DNA of 64,000 nt from JAJPXC01 sp964510535 (GCA_964510535.1 CAZECG010000001.1:80735-144734); one strand, 5' to 3'. Counted from the first letter of the stretch, positions 17,078-27,175 are shown. The notes: generated by a model not told the origin, from the letters alone. Translations and numbers: made by a program.

Positions 17078-19387
17078 TCAACGCAAAAATTTCGGTGCGA
17101 GGAAAAACAGGCCGAACGACAAGCCACAATTCCAGTTTCGTGCCGGATAGCTCTGATAATTCCCATAAAAGCTCAGCGATGCGAATGGGAAATTATAGAC
17201 TAAAGCCATTTCTCCGAAAAACTGGGGATTGGAAAACGCATGGCCGTATCGCGCGCTGTAGCCGTCAGCGGCAACCATGATTTTCTTGTAAGGCAGAAAG
17301 CAGTGAAACTCGCCCCTCAGTTGCAGGCTCTCTCGGGGTGACCACACCGGGATAACGCCCGCGGCCACAAACGAATTGGCCCGGAACGCCGGATTAAACG
17401 CGTTATAGCTCGATGGAGTCGGGTGAAACGCAGGAGCGTTGACTATCGCCGCATTGTAGTTTTCAACAAGATTTCGGGTCGATGCCATGACATCGACCGA
17501 TGTACCGACCGAGAAACGCCGACTGACGGTAAAAAAGTTTTTGGCCACGACCTCCATCTGGCCCCACACCGGTTTGGCGTACTCTCCCGGTATGCCGGCA
17601 TGATAAGGCGTGTAGTGATACTTTCCCGCAACGCCTGTGACCGTTATGTCATAATAGCGTCCACCTGTCGGGAAACTGTTGTTGTTTAGGGTATTGCTCT
17701 GATAGTTCAGCCTGATTTCGGCGAGATTGTAGACCGTGCGGTCGCGGCCCGAATCGTGATAATCGCCACGGTTGTTTTGATAGAAACTGTCGTAGAGGTG
17801 ACCGCCGCCAACCCCAAGCGAGACCTTTCCCGACCGTCCCGCAGCCATGCTGTAGGACACGCGTCCAAACACCTCGGTTTTCAATATGAAAGTCGGCATC
17901 TTGTCCTCATAAAACAGCGATGCACTCTCATAAAACTTCTGCCGCCAAACCACAAACTGCCCCTCTATCGCCGACGGGTTATGGGTCGGGATAAACATAC
18001 GGGCATTGAGAGTCCCCGCTAAATAGCTCTGACCAATCCAGCCGTTGATGTTGGCCTCAACACCGCGAAACGACAAAGTGTTGTAGCCCCCGGATAAGAA
18101 AATCATGCTGTTGGTCGACGATGAGATATAGCCCCCGAATCCCACTTTGAAATTATCCTTGACAGTGGCTTTCAGGTCAAGCGCAAACAATCCGGTGGTG
18201 TCATTATAGACAGCGTGCGGGACTAAATTGCGCAGGGTGCCGGGAGTGATAGCCTGGTAATACGACGCGCGCGCTTTCTCGATTCCGAAAGTATCGGTGC
18301 GGTTTTTGGTAAACAGGTAGCGAAGGTAGGCGTTTTGATTCGAGTTACCCCCTTCCACACTAACCGAGTCAAAGCGGACATAAGGTGTCTTGGATTTGAA
18401 CACGCGCCTGCTCAATGCCCGGGCTTCTGCCGGGACACGGCTGGTCACGCGGCCTTTAATCGAGTCCATCATCGACATCGCCCTGTCATAACCGACCTTA
18501 TAGATAGCCCTGGCCTTAGGAAAATCCAACAGGCTGAACTCCTCAAGATTTATTTTGATTTTGACACCCTCATCGGCCGGCAGCTCATAATCATTGTTCT
18601 GGATAATCATATCCTCAAGCTGGTCAATGAGATTGCCGGCCTTAGGTTTGCCACTGGGTGTCGAAACATCTACCCCTATCATTATGTCGGGCGCGAAATC
18701 CTCGCGCATCACATCAACCGGGAAGTTATCATAAATACCACCGTCATAGACAAGCACCCCATCCATCTCTATCGGCTCGAAAACCGCCGGGAAACTCATT
18801 GATGCTCTGATTGCGTCGCCCAAACTTCCCCCAGAGCAGACAATCTTATGCTTGGCGTAGACATCTGATGTCACGCAGCGGAACGGCACAAACAGTTTAT
18901 TGAAATCGCCACCACACTGGGCCGTATAGGCCGAAAACAGATTCATGAACGCGAAATTCATTGGCAGCGGCGAAATCATGCTGGTCGGGATTATAGAGTT
19001 GACCCGAGTGGAATCACTCTTTGAAATCGGCACCGAGAGCAACGCCGGTGTAGGCGATGGCTTTGAGAAATAATAAACAAGGCTCTCATCAATTTTGCCC
19101 GTCGACCAATTTGCAAACTCTTTTGAGAGAATCAAGTCCATCATCTCTTCAGGAGTGTAGCCTGCCGAATACAATCCTCCGACAATAGCACCCATCGACG
19201 TGCCGCTAATGTAATCTATCGGGATATTGTTGTCTTCCAAAGCCTGAATCACGCCAATATGCGCGATACCCTTCGCTCCTCCACCGCTCAGCACGAGCCC
19301 AACCGACTGATGCCTGTCGGCGGCAACCGACAGACAAACGACATTCAACGCCAATGCCAGTAATAATATTTTCAATCTCACTCTCAT
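17078..19387 (-). CDS. Patatin-like phospholipase fused to an Omp85-type barrel
   Basis: A predicted outer-membrane lipase of about 769 residues, similar in plan to PlpD of Pseudomonas. A signal peptide (MRVRLKILLLALALNVVCLS) is followed by a patatin domain at residues about 30-240, with the glycine-rich oxyanion loop LSGGGAKGIAHIGV, the nucleophile motif GTSMG and the DGGIYDNFP motif that supplies the catalytic Asp. A single POTRA-like section follows, then a C-terminal beta-barrel (residues about 370-769) ending in FFLAPKFLR. The start at 19387 is chosen over an in-frame ATG at 19420 because it places the signal peptide at the N terminus. The substrate is probably a phospholipid; the release mechanism is not visible. 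Confidence 0.9.
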   Translation of the reverse strand: MRVRLKILLLALALNVVCLSVAADRHQSVGLVLSGGGAKGIAHIGVIQALEDNNIPIDYISGTSMGAIVGGLYSAGYTPEEMMDLILSKEFANWSTGKIDESLVYYFSKPSPTPALLSVPISKSDSTRVNSIIPTSMISPLPMNFAFMNLFSAYTAQCGGDFNKLFVPFRCVTSDVYAKHKIVCSGGSLGDAIRASMSFPAVFEPIEMDGVLVYDGGIYDNFPVDVMREDFAPDIMIGVDVSTPSGKPKAGNLIDQLEDMIIQNNDYELPADEGVKIKINLEEFSLLDFPKARAIYKVGYDRAMSMMDSIKGRVTSRVPAEARALSRRVFKSKTPYVRFDSVSVEGGNSNQNAYLRYLFTKNRTDTFGIEKARASYYQAITPGTLRNLVPHAVYNDTTGLFALDLKATVKDNFKVGFGGYISSSTNSMIFLSGGYNTLSFRGVEANINGWIGQSYLAGTLNARMFIPTHNPSAIEGQFVVWRQKFYESASLFYEDKMPTFILKTEVFGRVSYSMAAGRSGKVSLGVGGGHLYDSFYQNNRGDYHDSGRDRTVYNLAEIRLNYQSNTLNNNSFPTGGRYYDITVTGVAGKYHYTPYHAGIPGEYAKPVWGQMEVVAKNFFTVSRRFSVGTSVDVMASTRNLVENYNAAIVNAPAFHPTPSSYNAFNPAFRANSFVAAGVIPVWSPRESLQLRGEFHCFLPYKKIMVAADGYSARYGHAFSNPQFFGEMALVYNFPFASLSFYGNYQSYPARNWNCGLSFGLFFLAPKFLR

Positions 19388-19412
19388 AAATATATAGCTT
19401 ACAGAAACAACA

Positions 19413-19469
19413 AACGACATGGGGTTTTGGTTGTGCGCCGAAATCGCGTTCCCCCTCCCCCATGTCGTT
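19413..19469. repeat. 12-bp inverted repeat between serB and the patatin gene
   Basis: AACGACATGGGG (19413-19424) and CCCCATGTCGTT (19458-19469) pair perfectly around a 33-base loop. On the minus strand it lies 30 bases after the serB stop and is followed by TGTTGTTTCTG, so it may act as a weak terminator for the salvage operon or as a binding site. Confidence 0.45.
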
Positions 19470-19499
19470 ATGGATTTTGCGTGTAGCCGCTCTCTACGG

Positions 19500-20735
19500 T
19501 CAGTTACTGTCGGTGATAAACGAATCCTTAAACCCTATGAAATAAAGCACACCGTCAAGGCCGATAGTCGAAATTGATTGCTCGGCAGTCTGTTTCACCT
19601 TGGGCTTGGCATGGAAAGCTATGCCGAGACCGGCCGTGGCGAGCATCGGCAAGTCGTTCGCGCCGTCGCCGACGGCTATAGTCTGGGCTATGTTGACATT
19701 CTCTACCTGCGCTATGAGCTTCAGCAACTCAGCTTTGCGCTTGCCGTCGACAATCTCGCCGAGATAACGGCCGGTGAGTTTGCCGTCGACGATTTCAAGC
19801 TCGTTGGCGTACACATAATCTATGCCATATTTCTGCTTCAAGTGGTTGCCGAAATATGTAAAACCGCCCGAAAGGATAGCCGTCTTGTATCCAGCGCGTT
19901 TAAGCACTTGCATCATACGCTCCACACCCTCGGTGACGGGGAGATTCTCTGCGATTTCTTTCATCACACTCTCGTCGAGGCCCTTGAGCAGAGCGACACG
20001 CTGGGTGAAACTCTCACAGAAGTCGATTTCGCCGCGCATAGCACTCTCGGTGATTGCCTTGACTTGCGCTCCCACCCCGGCACGCTCGGCGAGCTCGTCG
20101 ATAACCTCGGTCTCAATAAGAGTCGAATCCATATCGAAGCATACCAAACGACGGCAACGACGGTAAAGAGTATCTTCTTGAAGCGAGATGTCAAATTCCT
20201 CTTCCGACGCAATCTGCATGAAGCGTTTCTGCATCGCTTGACGGTCAAGCGGATTGCCGCGAACCGAAAGCTCGACACACGACTTCGACAGCGGGTCGTC
20301 GTCATCATCAAGCGGCGGGCGACCGGTGAGACGCTGGATGCCGTCGATATTGAGGTTTTGGTTAGAAATCTCGTCGGTGACGAGTGCGATGTGGCGCGCC
20401 GTGAGACGTCGGCCGAGGATGGTGATAATCCAACGGTTTTTACCCTGCCGCGACACCCAATTGTTGTAAGCCTCGATAGTGACGGGGGTGAAACGGATTT
20501 TTACGTTCAGCTCATAAGCCTTGAACAGTAAATCCTTCATAATTTCACCCGACACGTTGCTATAAGTCTTGAAAAGGATGCCGAGCGACAGCGTGTGATG
20601 GATATCGGCCTGACCGATGTCAAGAATCGCAGCGTCATACTTGGCGAGAATCGCCGTCAACGCCGATGTCACACCGGGGCGGTCGTAGCCCGAGATGTTT
20701 ATCAGAATAAGTTCTAAGTTGCTTGTACCCTTCAT
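19500..20735 (-). CDS. serB: Phosphoserine phosphatase with two N-terminal ACT domains
   Basis: Final enzyme of serine biosynthesis. The 411-residue protein is longer than enteric SerB because residues about 1-190 hold two ACT-like domains (the first begins LELILINISGYDRPGVTSALTAIL), which may sense serine. The HAD domain follows, with CFDMDSTLIETEVIDELAERAG (Asp201 and Asp203), LSGGFTYF and GDGANDLPMLATAGLGIAF. It lies 3 bases after the SGNH hydrolase gene and is the last gene of the long minus-strand salvage run. A direct link between serine and MurNAc salvage is not evident; it may simply be co-transcribed. Confidence 0.95.
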   Translation of the reverse strand: MKGTSNLELILINISGYDRPGVTSALTAILAKYDAAILDIGQADIHHTLSLGILFKTYSNVSGEIMKDLLFKAYELNVKIRFTPVTIEAYNNWVSRQGKNRWIITILGRRLTARHIALVTDEISNQNLNIDGIQRLTGRPPLDDDDDPLSKSCVELSVRGNPLDRQAMQKRFMQIASEEEFDISLQEDTLYRRCRRLVCFDMDSTLIETEVIDELAERAGVGAQVKAITESAMRGEIDFCESFTQRVALLKGLDESVMKEIAENLPVTEGVERMMQVLKRAGYKTAILSGGFTYFGNHLKQKYGIDYVYANELEIVDGKLTGRYLGEIVDGKRKAELLKLIAQVENVNIAQTIAVGDGANDLPMLATAGLGIAFHAKPKVKQTAEQSISTIGLDGVLYFIGFKDSFITDSN

Positions 20736-20738
20736 TAT

Positions 20739-21401
20739 TTACTGATTGACATAAGGCAAAAGCAACTCGCGCCAGAGCAGATAACCGTTGCCCATCACAT
20801 GGAGCCCGTCGTTGGTGTAACGGCGGTCAAGGTTGCCCTCGCCGTCGACGAACAAGGTGTGGGCGTCAATCCAAGTGAAGCCTTTAGCGTTGGCCATAGC
20901 CGCTAATTGGCGGTTGATTTCACGGATTACGGGGTTCTTGCCCTCAATAGCTTTATAACGGCCAAAAGTGTCGTTGATAGGCAACAATGACTGCACATAG
21001 AGCTTGGTTTGGGGAGTAGTCGCTTTTATATAATCAATGAGATTTCCAAGAGCTGTCGCGATAGAGTCGGCGGTGAGGTCGTGGGAAACGTCGTTAACGC
21101 CGCAAAGCAAGAAAATCTTTTTAGGGTGGCCATTGACTACGCAGTCGATGCGGTCGCGGATGCCTTGCACCACGTCGCCGATGATACCGCGGTTTTTGAT
21201 TTTGGGATTACCAAAAAGCTCATGCCACTCGCATATCTGGGTCAAACTGTTGCCTACAAACACTATGTCATCCTCATAAACCGGCAGACGGTCGAATAAG
21301 CTCGAACGCTGATAGTAGAGTTCGTTGTATTTATAAGGCTCAGCCGCAAATGCCATAGTTGCCATGACAAGCGTGATTGCTGATAAAATGAACTTTTTCA
21401 T
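20739..21401 (-). CDS. Secreted SGNH/GDSL-family hydrolase
   Basis: A 220-residue esterase-like protein with a signal peptide (MKKFILSAITLVMATMAFA). SGNH blocks are visible: FVGNSLTQ (block I, with GNS in place of GDS), a block II glycine in NRGIIGDVVQGI, LLCGVNDV (block III) and NDGLHVMGNGY (block V, catalytic Asp and His). The family removes acyl groups from sugars and peptidoglycan, among other substrates. It sits 18 bases after murQ within the MurNAc salvage cluster. De-O-acetylation of peptidoglycan sugars is therefore a plausible role, but this is inferred from position only. Confidence 0.88.
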   Translation of the reverse strand: MKKFILSAITLVMATMAFAAEPYKYNELYYQRSSLFDRLPVYEDDIVFVGNSLTQICEWHELFGNPKIKNRGIIGDVVQGIRDRIDCVVNGHPKKIFLLCGVNDVSHDLTADSIATALGNLIDYIKATTPQTKLYVQSLLPINDTFGRYKAIEGKNPVIREINRQLAAMANAKGFTWIDAHTLFVDGEGNLDRRYTNDGLHVMGNGYLLWRELLLPYVNQ

Positions 21402-21419
21402 TGCGAAAATCAGGCATTA

Positions 21420-22238
21420 TTATTGTTGTTCGCGATAAGTGTCAACCGCTTTCTTAACTGACCCGTGCATGAGCAGCAACCGTTTAGATTCGTCATATGG
21501 CAGTCCCAACTCTTCCGAGACCATACGAGTGCCGCGGTCAACGAGCTTGGCGTTAGACAATTGCATATTAACCATCTTGTTACCTTTGACGCGGCCCATC
21601 TGAATCATCACCGAGGTGGTAATCATGTTGCATATCATCTTTTGCCCTGTTCCCGATTTCATGCGCGAACTACCAGTGACATACTCCGGGCCGACAATCA
21701 TCTCTATGGCGATGTCAGCCGCATGAGAAACCGGAGCGTCGGGATTGCTGGTTATAGCGGCGGTCAGGATTCCATGCTCGCGACAAGCGTTAAGCGCGCC
21801 GATGACATAGGGAGTGGTTCCCGATGCGGCGATACCTATAACGGTGTCACGCTCATTGATTCCAAACTCTTGCAAATCTTTCCATCCTTGCTCGGTGTCA
21901 TCCTCGGCATTTTCCACAGGATTGCGCAAAGCCGTGTCCCCACCGGCGATAAGACCCACAACCCACGAGGGGTCCATGCCAAACGTCGGGGGAATTTCCG
22001 ATGCGTCAAGCACACCGAGACGGCCAGAGGTTCCTGCACCCATATAGAAAATGCGGCCGCCGCGTTTCATGCGCTGCACTATTTGTGTCACAAGTTTCTC
22101 TATCTGAGGTATTGCTTTCTCTACGGCCAATGCCACTTTTTTGTCCTCGGTGTTTATGTCATGGAGCAATTCGCTCACCGATTTTTTCTCAAGATCGTTA
22201 TATAGCGACGCACGCTCACTTATTTTTTCAAATGCCAT
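21420..22238 (-). CDS. murQ: N-acetylmuramic acid 6-phosphate etherase
   Basis: Cytoplasmic lyase that cleaves the lactyl ether of MurNAc-6-phosphate to give GlcNAc-6-phosphate and D-lactate. The 272-residue product is a SIS-domain protein with MGAGTSGRLGVLDASEIPPTFG (residues about 66-87), GIAASGTTPYVIGAL, the conserved ITSNPDAPV and the long signature GPEYVTGSSRMKSGTGQKMI. It is slightly shorter than the E. coli enzyme (298) but all family blocks are present. It follows the sugar kinase gene by 28 bases, the expected order for the pathway. The D-lactate released can be handled by the oxidase encoded at 24307-27117. Confidence 0.96.
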   Translation of the reverse strand: MAFEKISERASLYNDLEKKSVSELLHDINTEDKKVALAVEKAIPQIEKLVTQIVQRMKRGGRIFYMGAGTSGRLGVLDASEIPPTFGMDPSWVVGLIAGGDTALRNPVENAEDDTEQGWKDLQEFGINERDTVIGIAASGTTPYVIGALNACREHGILTAAITSNPDAPVSHAADIAIEMIVGPEYVTGSSRMKSGTGQKMICNMITTSVMIQMGRVKGNKMVNMQLSNAKLVDRGTRMVSEELGLPYDESKRLLLMHGSVKKAVDTYREQQ

Positions 22239-22266
22239 GATATGATTTCTTTTTTATGATGATAAA

Positions 22267-23112
22267 TCAGTTATTTTCAGAGTGGTACTTAATCAAGCCC
22301 TCCATAGGCGACTGGAGAACGGTGCCGATAGTGCAATCAACGGCAGAAGCCGCTTCGGTGAGCACATCGCGGTAGTAGTAAGCCACAGAACCGATGAAGT
22401 TGACCTTCAACTCTTTGTAGTTAGCGTAGTTGGCGATATTACGCACGAAGAACGATTTGAACGAGTTAAGGACGAGACGATGGATTGAAGGCTCCTCGAT
22501 GTTTTCAATCAAGAAGCGGCTCAACGACGCAAGGAAGCGGTTGGGTTGAGGTTCCTTGTAGACGCGGCGGATGATAGCCATGCGGTCGAGTTCAAACTGT
22601 GCGAGGAATTTGTCGCACAACTCCCGCGGCAACTGGTTTTTGAGGACATCGCCGACAAGGAGCTTGCCAAGAACCGCACCACTACCCTCATCGCCGAGGA
22701 TGTAACCCAGAGGCGACACGTTGTCGACTATTTCTTTTCCGTCATAGTAGCAAGAGTTAGAGCCTGTGCCGAGGATGCAGGCGATGCCGGGTTGATGTCC
22801 GCAAAGAGCGCGGGCTGCCGCAAGCAAGTCGGTGTGAACCTCGATGATGCCGGCTTTTACACTTTTGGCAATGGCGCGTCGCACGTTGCCACACACTTCT
22901 TCACTGACGCAACCTGCGCCGTAGTAGTAGACTTCATCAATCGCATAGTCGGCGATTTGCGGAGCAAGCTCAGTCGCAATGCGAGTTTCCATCTCCTCCT
23001 CGGTCAAGAGCAGGGCGTTCATACCACAAGTAAAAACTTGTTTGACGATTTTACCACCGTCAATCAAGCACCAATCAATTTTGGTGCTACCACAGTCAGC
23101 TATTAGTTTCAT
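22267..23112 (-). CDS. BadF/BcrA-type N-acetylhexosamine kinase, probable MurNAc kinase
   Basis: A 281-residue ASKHA-fold kinase with the phosphate-1 loop ADCGSTKIDWCLI at the N terminus, ILGTGSNSCYYDGK (residues about 114-127) and LGDEGSGAVLGK. These motifs place it in the N-acetylglucosamine kinase-like BadF/BadG family, which includes the MurK enzymes that phosphorylate MurNAc and GlcNAc. It overlaps the NagX-like gene by 4 bases and precedes murQ by 28. In Tannerella a related kinase, transporter and MurQ form an operon, so MurNAc is the likely substrate. A paralogue of the same length lies at 36592-37437. Confidence 0.88.
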   Translation of the reverse strand: MKLIADCGSTKIDWCLIDGGKIVKQVFTCGMNALLLTEEEMETRIATELAPQIADYAIDEVYYYGAGCVSEEVCGNVRRAIAKSVKAGIIEVHTDLLAAARALCGHQPGIACILGTGSNSCYYDGKEIVDNVSPLGYILGDEGSGAVLGKLLVGDVLKNQLPRELCDKFLAQFELDRMAIIRRVYKEPQPNRFLASLSRFLIENIEEPSIHRLVLNSFKSFFVRNIANYANYKELKVNFIGSVAYYYRDVLTEAASAVDCTIGTVLQSPMEGLIKYHSENN

Positions 23113-24284
23113 ATCTTAATGTATATTTTTTTCTTATAAAGAATATATCCAAAACACCATATAACGACGACGAAGACGAGAGCATAGAGCAGCGACGCAA
23201 GCGTGGCATCGCCGCCGCAGAGCGGGACGAGTTGCTCGCCATAGAGCCAACCCTTAATCGACAAGCCGTCGGCTACTTTTATCGTTCCTAACAAGATACC
23301 CAACACTCCGCCGAGCACATACATAAAGAGAGGATTGATGCCAAACGCCTCAAAGAAGCGACACCAACGTTTACGCCCCTTAATGTCGATAATCCATATC
23401 AACAGCCCGAGGAAGCTCGAAGCCAACCCGCAAGTGGTCAACACAAATGTCGGTGACCACACTTTTTTATTGATGGGTATCCCGAAATCAAGCAAAAACC
23501 CGGCAAACGTTAATATCGTCCCCACGATAAAGAGTTTGTTGATGCGCAAGTTGTTGTCGCGGGTTTCAAAGAAGAAACGGCCGCAACAGAAGCCTATAAG
23601 CACATGCGCTATTGACGGGATGGTGCTAAGAAGCCCCTCCGGGTCAAAATGGAGAGTCAAGCCGTCGATAGTGTCCTTATACATATGGTCAGGACCAAGT
23701 ACTTTACGGTCGATAACCGAAATGACGTTATGGTCAGCGAACTCAAACCCGTTGCCGGTCAGCAGTATCACTGCATAGACCACAAGTAGAAGTGCGATAA
23801 AGCCGGGCAGATAACGGTGATTGAGCATCAACGCTACAAGCGACGCGGCGCAATAGCAAATGGCCAACCGAGGCATGACTCCGAGGATGCGGATATGGTC
23901 AAAATTAAGTGCTGCCTCCAAGAAAGTGGCTTCATTGACTATGCCGCGCATGAACAGGCTGAACCAGGCGATGGCAAGACCTATGGCGAAGATGACCACC
24001 GTGCGACGCACTATTTTCCATATTGTCGGACCGCTCCACTCAAAGTTGTATTTACGAAGCGAGAAATATGTGGAAATTCCCATTATGAACATAAAAAACG
24101 GGAATACGAGGTCGGTCGGCGTAAGACCGTTCCACGATGCGTGTTCAAGTGGCGCATAGATATTTCCCCACGAGCCGGGATTGTTCACGAGAATCATACC
24201 GGCAATGGTGATGCCGCGCAATATGTCAAGGGCGAGCAGACGTCCACCCTGTTTCTTTGCTACCGTCTGATTAGTGTTGCTCAT
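23109..24284 (-). CDS. NagX-like inner-membrane acyltransferase (DUF5009/HGSNAT type)
   Basis: A 391-residue polytopic protein with about ten hydrophobic segments. The N-terminal signature LLALDILRGITIAGMIL followed by GLTPTDLVFPFFMFIMG is typical of the heparan-alpha-glucosaminide N-acetyltransferase-like family (NagX, YeiB-related). Human HGSNAT moves an acetyl group from cytosolic acetyl-CoA across the membrane onto glucosamine; the bacterial proteins are poorly characterised. The start at 24284 (MSNTNQ) is preferred to an in-frame ATG at 24356 because it avoids a 50-base overlap with the upstream oxidase and leaves a 22-base gap. Its place beside the kinase and murQ suggests it handles amino sugars from the cell wall. 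Confidence 0.85.
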   Translation of the reverse strand: MSNTNQTVAKKQGGRLLALDILRGITIAGMILVNNPGSWGNIYAPLEHASWNGLTPTDLVFPFFMFIMGISTYFSLRKYNFEWSGPTIWKIVRRTVVIFAIGLAIAWFSLFMRGIVNEATFLEAALNFDHIRILGVMPRLAICYCAASLVALMLNHRYLPGFIALLLVVYAVILLTGNGFEFADHNVISVIDRKVLGPDHMYKDTIDGLTLHFDPEGLLSTIPSIAHVLIGFCCGRFFFETRDNNLRINKLFIVGTILTFAGFLLDFGIPINKKVWSPTFVLTTCGLASSFLGLLIWIIDIKGRKRWCRFFEAFGINPLFMYVLGGVLGILLGTIKVADGLSIKGWLYGEQLVPLCGGDATLASLLYALVFVVVIWCFGYILYKKKIYIKI

Positions 24285-24306
24285 GAGGTTAACCGATAAA
24301 ATCTGT

Positions 24307-27117
24307 TTATTTATAATTATTCTTAGCTTTCGTACACTCGTCAACGAGATATGCAATCGACTTATAGGGCACTCCGCTATTGGTCGTCAAGCCTATCTCG
24401 CAAGTGCGGCTGTTTGAGAATCCGCGTTTCACACCGGCCGCTTCAATCTGCGGACGCAACTTGCGAAGAGCGTAACGGTTAAGTTCGGGGAGGGTGAAAC
24501 CTTTGTCGCCGGCGAAACCGCAACACCCCACCTCGGCAGGGACCACTACTCGCGACGCACACTTCGACGCAAGCGAAATCATCTTATCGGCAAGACCCAT
24601 ACGGCGGCTTGAACAAGTGACATGAATCGCTACCGCCTCATCAACCGGGGCAAATTCAAGATATTGTGCCAAGAAGTCGTGTATAAACTCAACCGGCTCA
24701 TAAAGTTCCATCGATTTAATGTGGTCGCACATACGGTGCAAACAGGGACTTTGGTCGCACATCACGGGGTATTTGCCATTTTCCGACGCTTCGAGAAGCG
24801 CTTTTTCAAGTTCGCGGGTCTTGGCGTCGGCTATGTCAGGCATCCCTTTACTTTCCCAAATCATACCGCAACACAAGTTTTGCATACCTTTCGGGAATAT
24901 GACTTCATATCCGGCTTTAGCACACAGATTTTTGATGACGTGCATCAAATTCTCTTGCTTCTTGCCGTTCTTCTCGCGCGACGCGCCCATTGTCTGGTTG
25001 ATACAACTGGGGAAGTAGACCACTTTCCTCGGAAGTTTGGCATCGTCTGCCGCCGTTCCGGTTTTCGGTGCGTGAGCCGCTCCCGGGAGCGAGGGAGTCC
25101 ACAACGGCACGCCTACTTTGTTCAAGCCCTTACCAATAGCCGTGACAGCATCGTCGCCAATGACTCCGCCGGCGACAGATGCCACCGACAACACCGGGCG
25201 GAGCACTCCTTTAATGGCCCGCAGGTTGTTAGCTGCCATGCGGCCAATTGCGTAACCGGCCTTAGGCATATGTGCCTCGCGCAGTTCGTGAATCAAATCG
25301 GCGGTATTGATGCCCATGGGGCACGATGTGCTGCAAAGCCCGTCACCTGCGCAACTGTCTTCGCCAAGATAGCGGAATTGTCGCTCCAAGCGTTTTAGGC
25401 GCTGTGGGTCTTCGCCAGTCGACTTCAATCGCGAAATTTCGCGGCTGATGACTGTGCGTTGACGCGCTGACAGCGTGAAGCCGCAGCTGACGCAATTAAC
25501 CTCGCAGAATCCGCACTCGATGCAACGGTCAACAACGGGGCTGGTCATAGGCAGGGGTTTCATCCCCTTGATATAGCATTCGGGGTCATCATTAAAGATA
25601 ACACCGGGGTTAAGAATCATTTTAGGGTCGAAAATCGCTTTGAGTCGACGCATGAAATTCCACGCAGTCTCGCCCCACTCGTTTTTGACAAAGGGAGCCA
25701 TATTGCGCCCTGTTCCATGCTCGGCTTTTAACGAGCCGTCATACTTGTCAACTACAAGGGTCTCGACAGCTTTCATCAGTCGCTTGTAGCGGTTCACTTC
25801 CTCATCGGTATCAAAACGCTGTGAGATGATGAAGTGGTAGTTGCCTTCGAGCGCATGTCCATAGATGCACGCATCGTCATAGCCGCAATCTATCAACAAC
25901 TGCTGCAAATCGGCAGTCGCGTCGGGAAGGTCCTCGATGTGGAAAGCCACATCCTCGATAAGAACGGTAGTGCCGAGAGGGCGCGTGCCGCCGACCGAGG
26001 GGAAAATGCCCGAACGTATTTTCCAATATGGGCCATACTCTTTGGGGTCTGATGTAAATCGGGCGGGAATGTGGAGTTTAAACGGCTTCAAGATTTCGAG
26101 TATCTCATCGATATTGCGCTGTAACTCCTCGGGCGAATCGGCCTTAGTTTCAGTCAAGACGGCGGTTAAGCCTACGCCCGTTGTGTCGTCGACAGCCGAA
26201 AGTGATTTTTTGTCGAGCAACTCTGCGCCGTGAACAGGGCCTTTTTTCATTGCCACGACAGCTTCGCAAGCCGTGCGGATGTCATCGAAATAGAGCATCG
26301 CACTTGCCGAATGTGGGTAGAGATGAGAGGTGTTAACGGTCAGTCGGCTCATAAATCCGAGCGTACCTTCCGAGCCCACCATACAGTGAGCCATGATTTC
26401 AAACGGGTCGTCGAATGTGACAAACGGCAACAAGTTGAGACCCGTCACGTTTTTAATGCTGTATTTGTACTTGATGCGCTTCACCAACTCCTCATCGGCT
26501 CTGATTTCGTCGCGCATCTTCTCGATTGAAGCGACAAAATCGGGATGAGATTGACGGAAAGCGGCGCGCGACAGCTCATCGCCGGTATCAATCACCGTGC
26601 CGTCGACAAGCACTATTCTCATCGACTCAAGCACCTTATCGCTGTTGGCGTGCGTACCGCAATTCATACCCGAAGCATTGTTGATTACGATACCGCCCAC
26701 CATCGCCGAGTTTTTAGAGGCCGGGTCGGGAGCGAAAATGCGGTTATAGGGAGCGAGATATTGATTCACCCTACCGCCGATGATACCCGGCTGCATCGTG
26801 ATTTGAAGGCCGTCGGGTGATATCGAGTAATCTTCCCAGTTTTTCCCGGCCACGATTAAGATTGAATCGCTGATAGCCTGTCCCGAGAGGCTCGTACCGG
26901 CAGCTCGGAATGTAATGGGCAAGCCGAGACGAGAGGCGATGCCAAGCAGTTGCGACACCTCGGCCTCGTTGACCGAGCGCACTACAATCTTAGGAATCAT
27001 ACGGTAGAAACCCGCATCCGTTCCCCAAGCGAGACAACGCAAATCGTCAGTGTAGATTCTCTTTGAATCGACAAATGTGCCGATTTCCTCTAAAAACAGT
27101 TTATAATTATTATCCAT
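24307..27117 (-). CDS. FAD- and Fe-S-containing oxidoreductase, probable D-lactate dehydrogenase
   Basis: A 936-residue fusion. Residues about 40-200 are an FAD-binding PCMH domain (FRAAGTSLSGQAI, MVGGIVINNASGMNCGTHANSDKVL). Residues about 210-500 are the C-terminal FAD-oxidase domain (YGHALEGNYHFII and KAEHGTGRNMAPF). Two ferredoxin-type clusters then occur (CIECGFCEVNC and CAGDGLCSTSCPMGIN). The C-terminal part has CCG-type cysteine motifs (CCGMIWESKG, CCGFAGDKGF) as in GlcF and LldE. This plan matches single-chain GlcD-GlcF or D-lactate dehydrogenases that pass electrons to quinone. Because MurQ next door releases D-lactate, oxidation to pyruvate is the best guess; glycolate or another 2-hydroxy acid cannot be excluded. 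Confidence 0.88.
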   Translation of the reverse strand: MDNNYKLFLEEIGTFVDSKRIYTDDLRCLAWGTDAGFYRMIPKIVVRSVNEAEVSQLLGIASRLGLPITFRAAGTSLSGQAISDSILIVAGKNWEDYSISPDGLQITMQPGIIGGRVNQYLAPYNRIFAPDPASKNSAMVGGIVINNASGMNCGTHANSDKVLESMRIVLVDGTVIDTGDELSRAAFRQSHPDFVASIEKMRDEIRADEELVKRIKYKYSIKNVTGLNLLPFVTFDDPFEIMAHCMVGSEGTLGFMSRLTVNTSHLYPHSASAMLYFDDIRTACEAVVAMKKGPVHGAELLDKKSLSAVDDTTGVGLTAVLTETKADSPEELQRNIDEILEILKPFKLHIPARFTSDPKEYGPYWKIRSGIFPSVGGTRPLGTTVLIEDVAFHIEDLPDATADLQQLLIDCGYDDACIYGHALEGNYHFIISQRFDTDEEVNRYKRLMKAVETLVVDKYDGSLKAEHGTGRNMAPFVKNEWGETAWNFMRRLKAIFDPKMILNPGVIFNDDPECYIKGMKPLPMTSPVVDRCIECGFCEVNCVSCGFTLSARQRTVISREISRLKSTGEDPQRLKRLERQFRYLGEDSCAGDGLCSTSCPMGINTADLIHELREAHMPKAGYAIGRMAANNLRAIKGVLRPVLSVASVAGGVIGDDAVTAIGKGLNKVGVPLWTPSLPGAAHAPKTGTAADDAKLPRKVVYFPSCINQTMGASREKNGKKQENLMHVIKNLCAKAGYEVIFPKGMQNLCCGMIWESKGMPDIADAKTRELEKALLEASENGKYPVMCDQSPCLHRMCDHIKSMELYEPVEFIHDFLAQYLEFAPVDEAVAIHVTCSSRRMGLADKMISLASKCASRVVVPAEVGCCGFAGDKGFTLPELNRYALRKLRPQIEAAGVKRGFSNSRTCEIGLTTNSGVPYKSIAYLVDECTKAKNNYK

Positions 27118-27175
27118 CAGTGGTTCAATAAATCGTGGCCGTAAAAATTACGGGGAGAAGTCTATGAGTTTACAT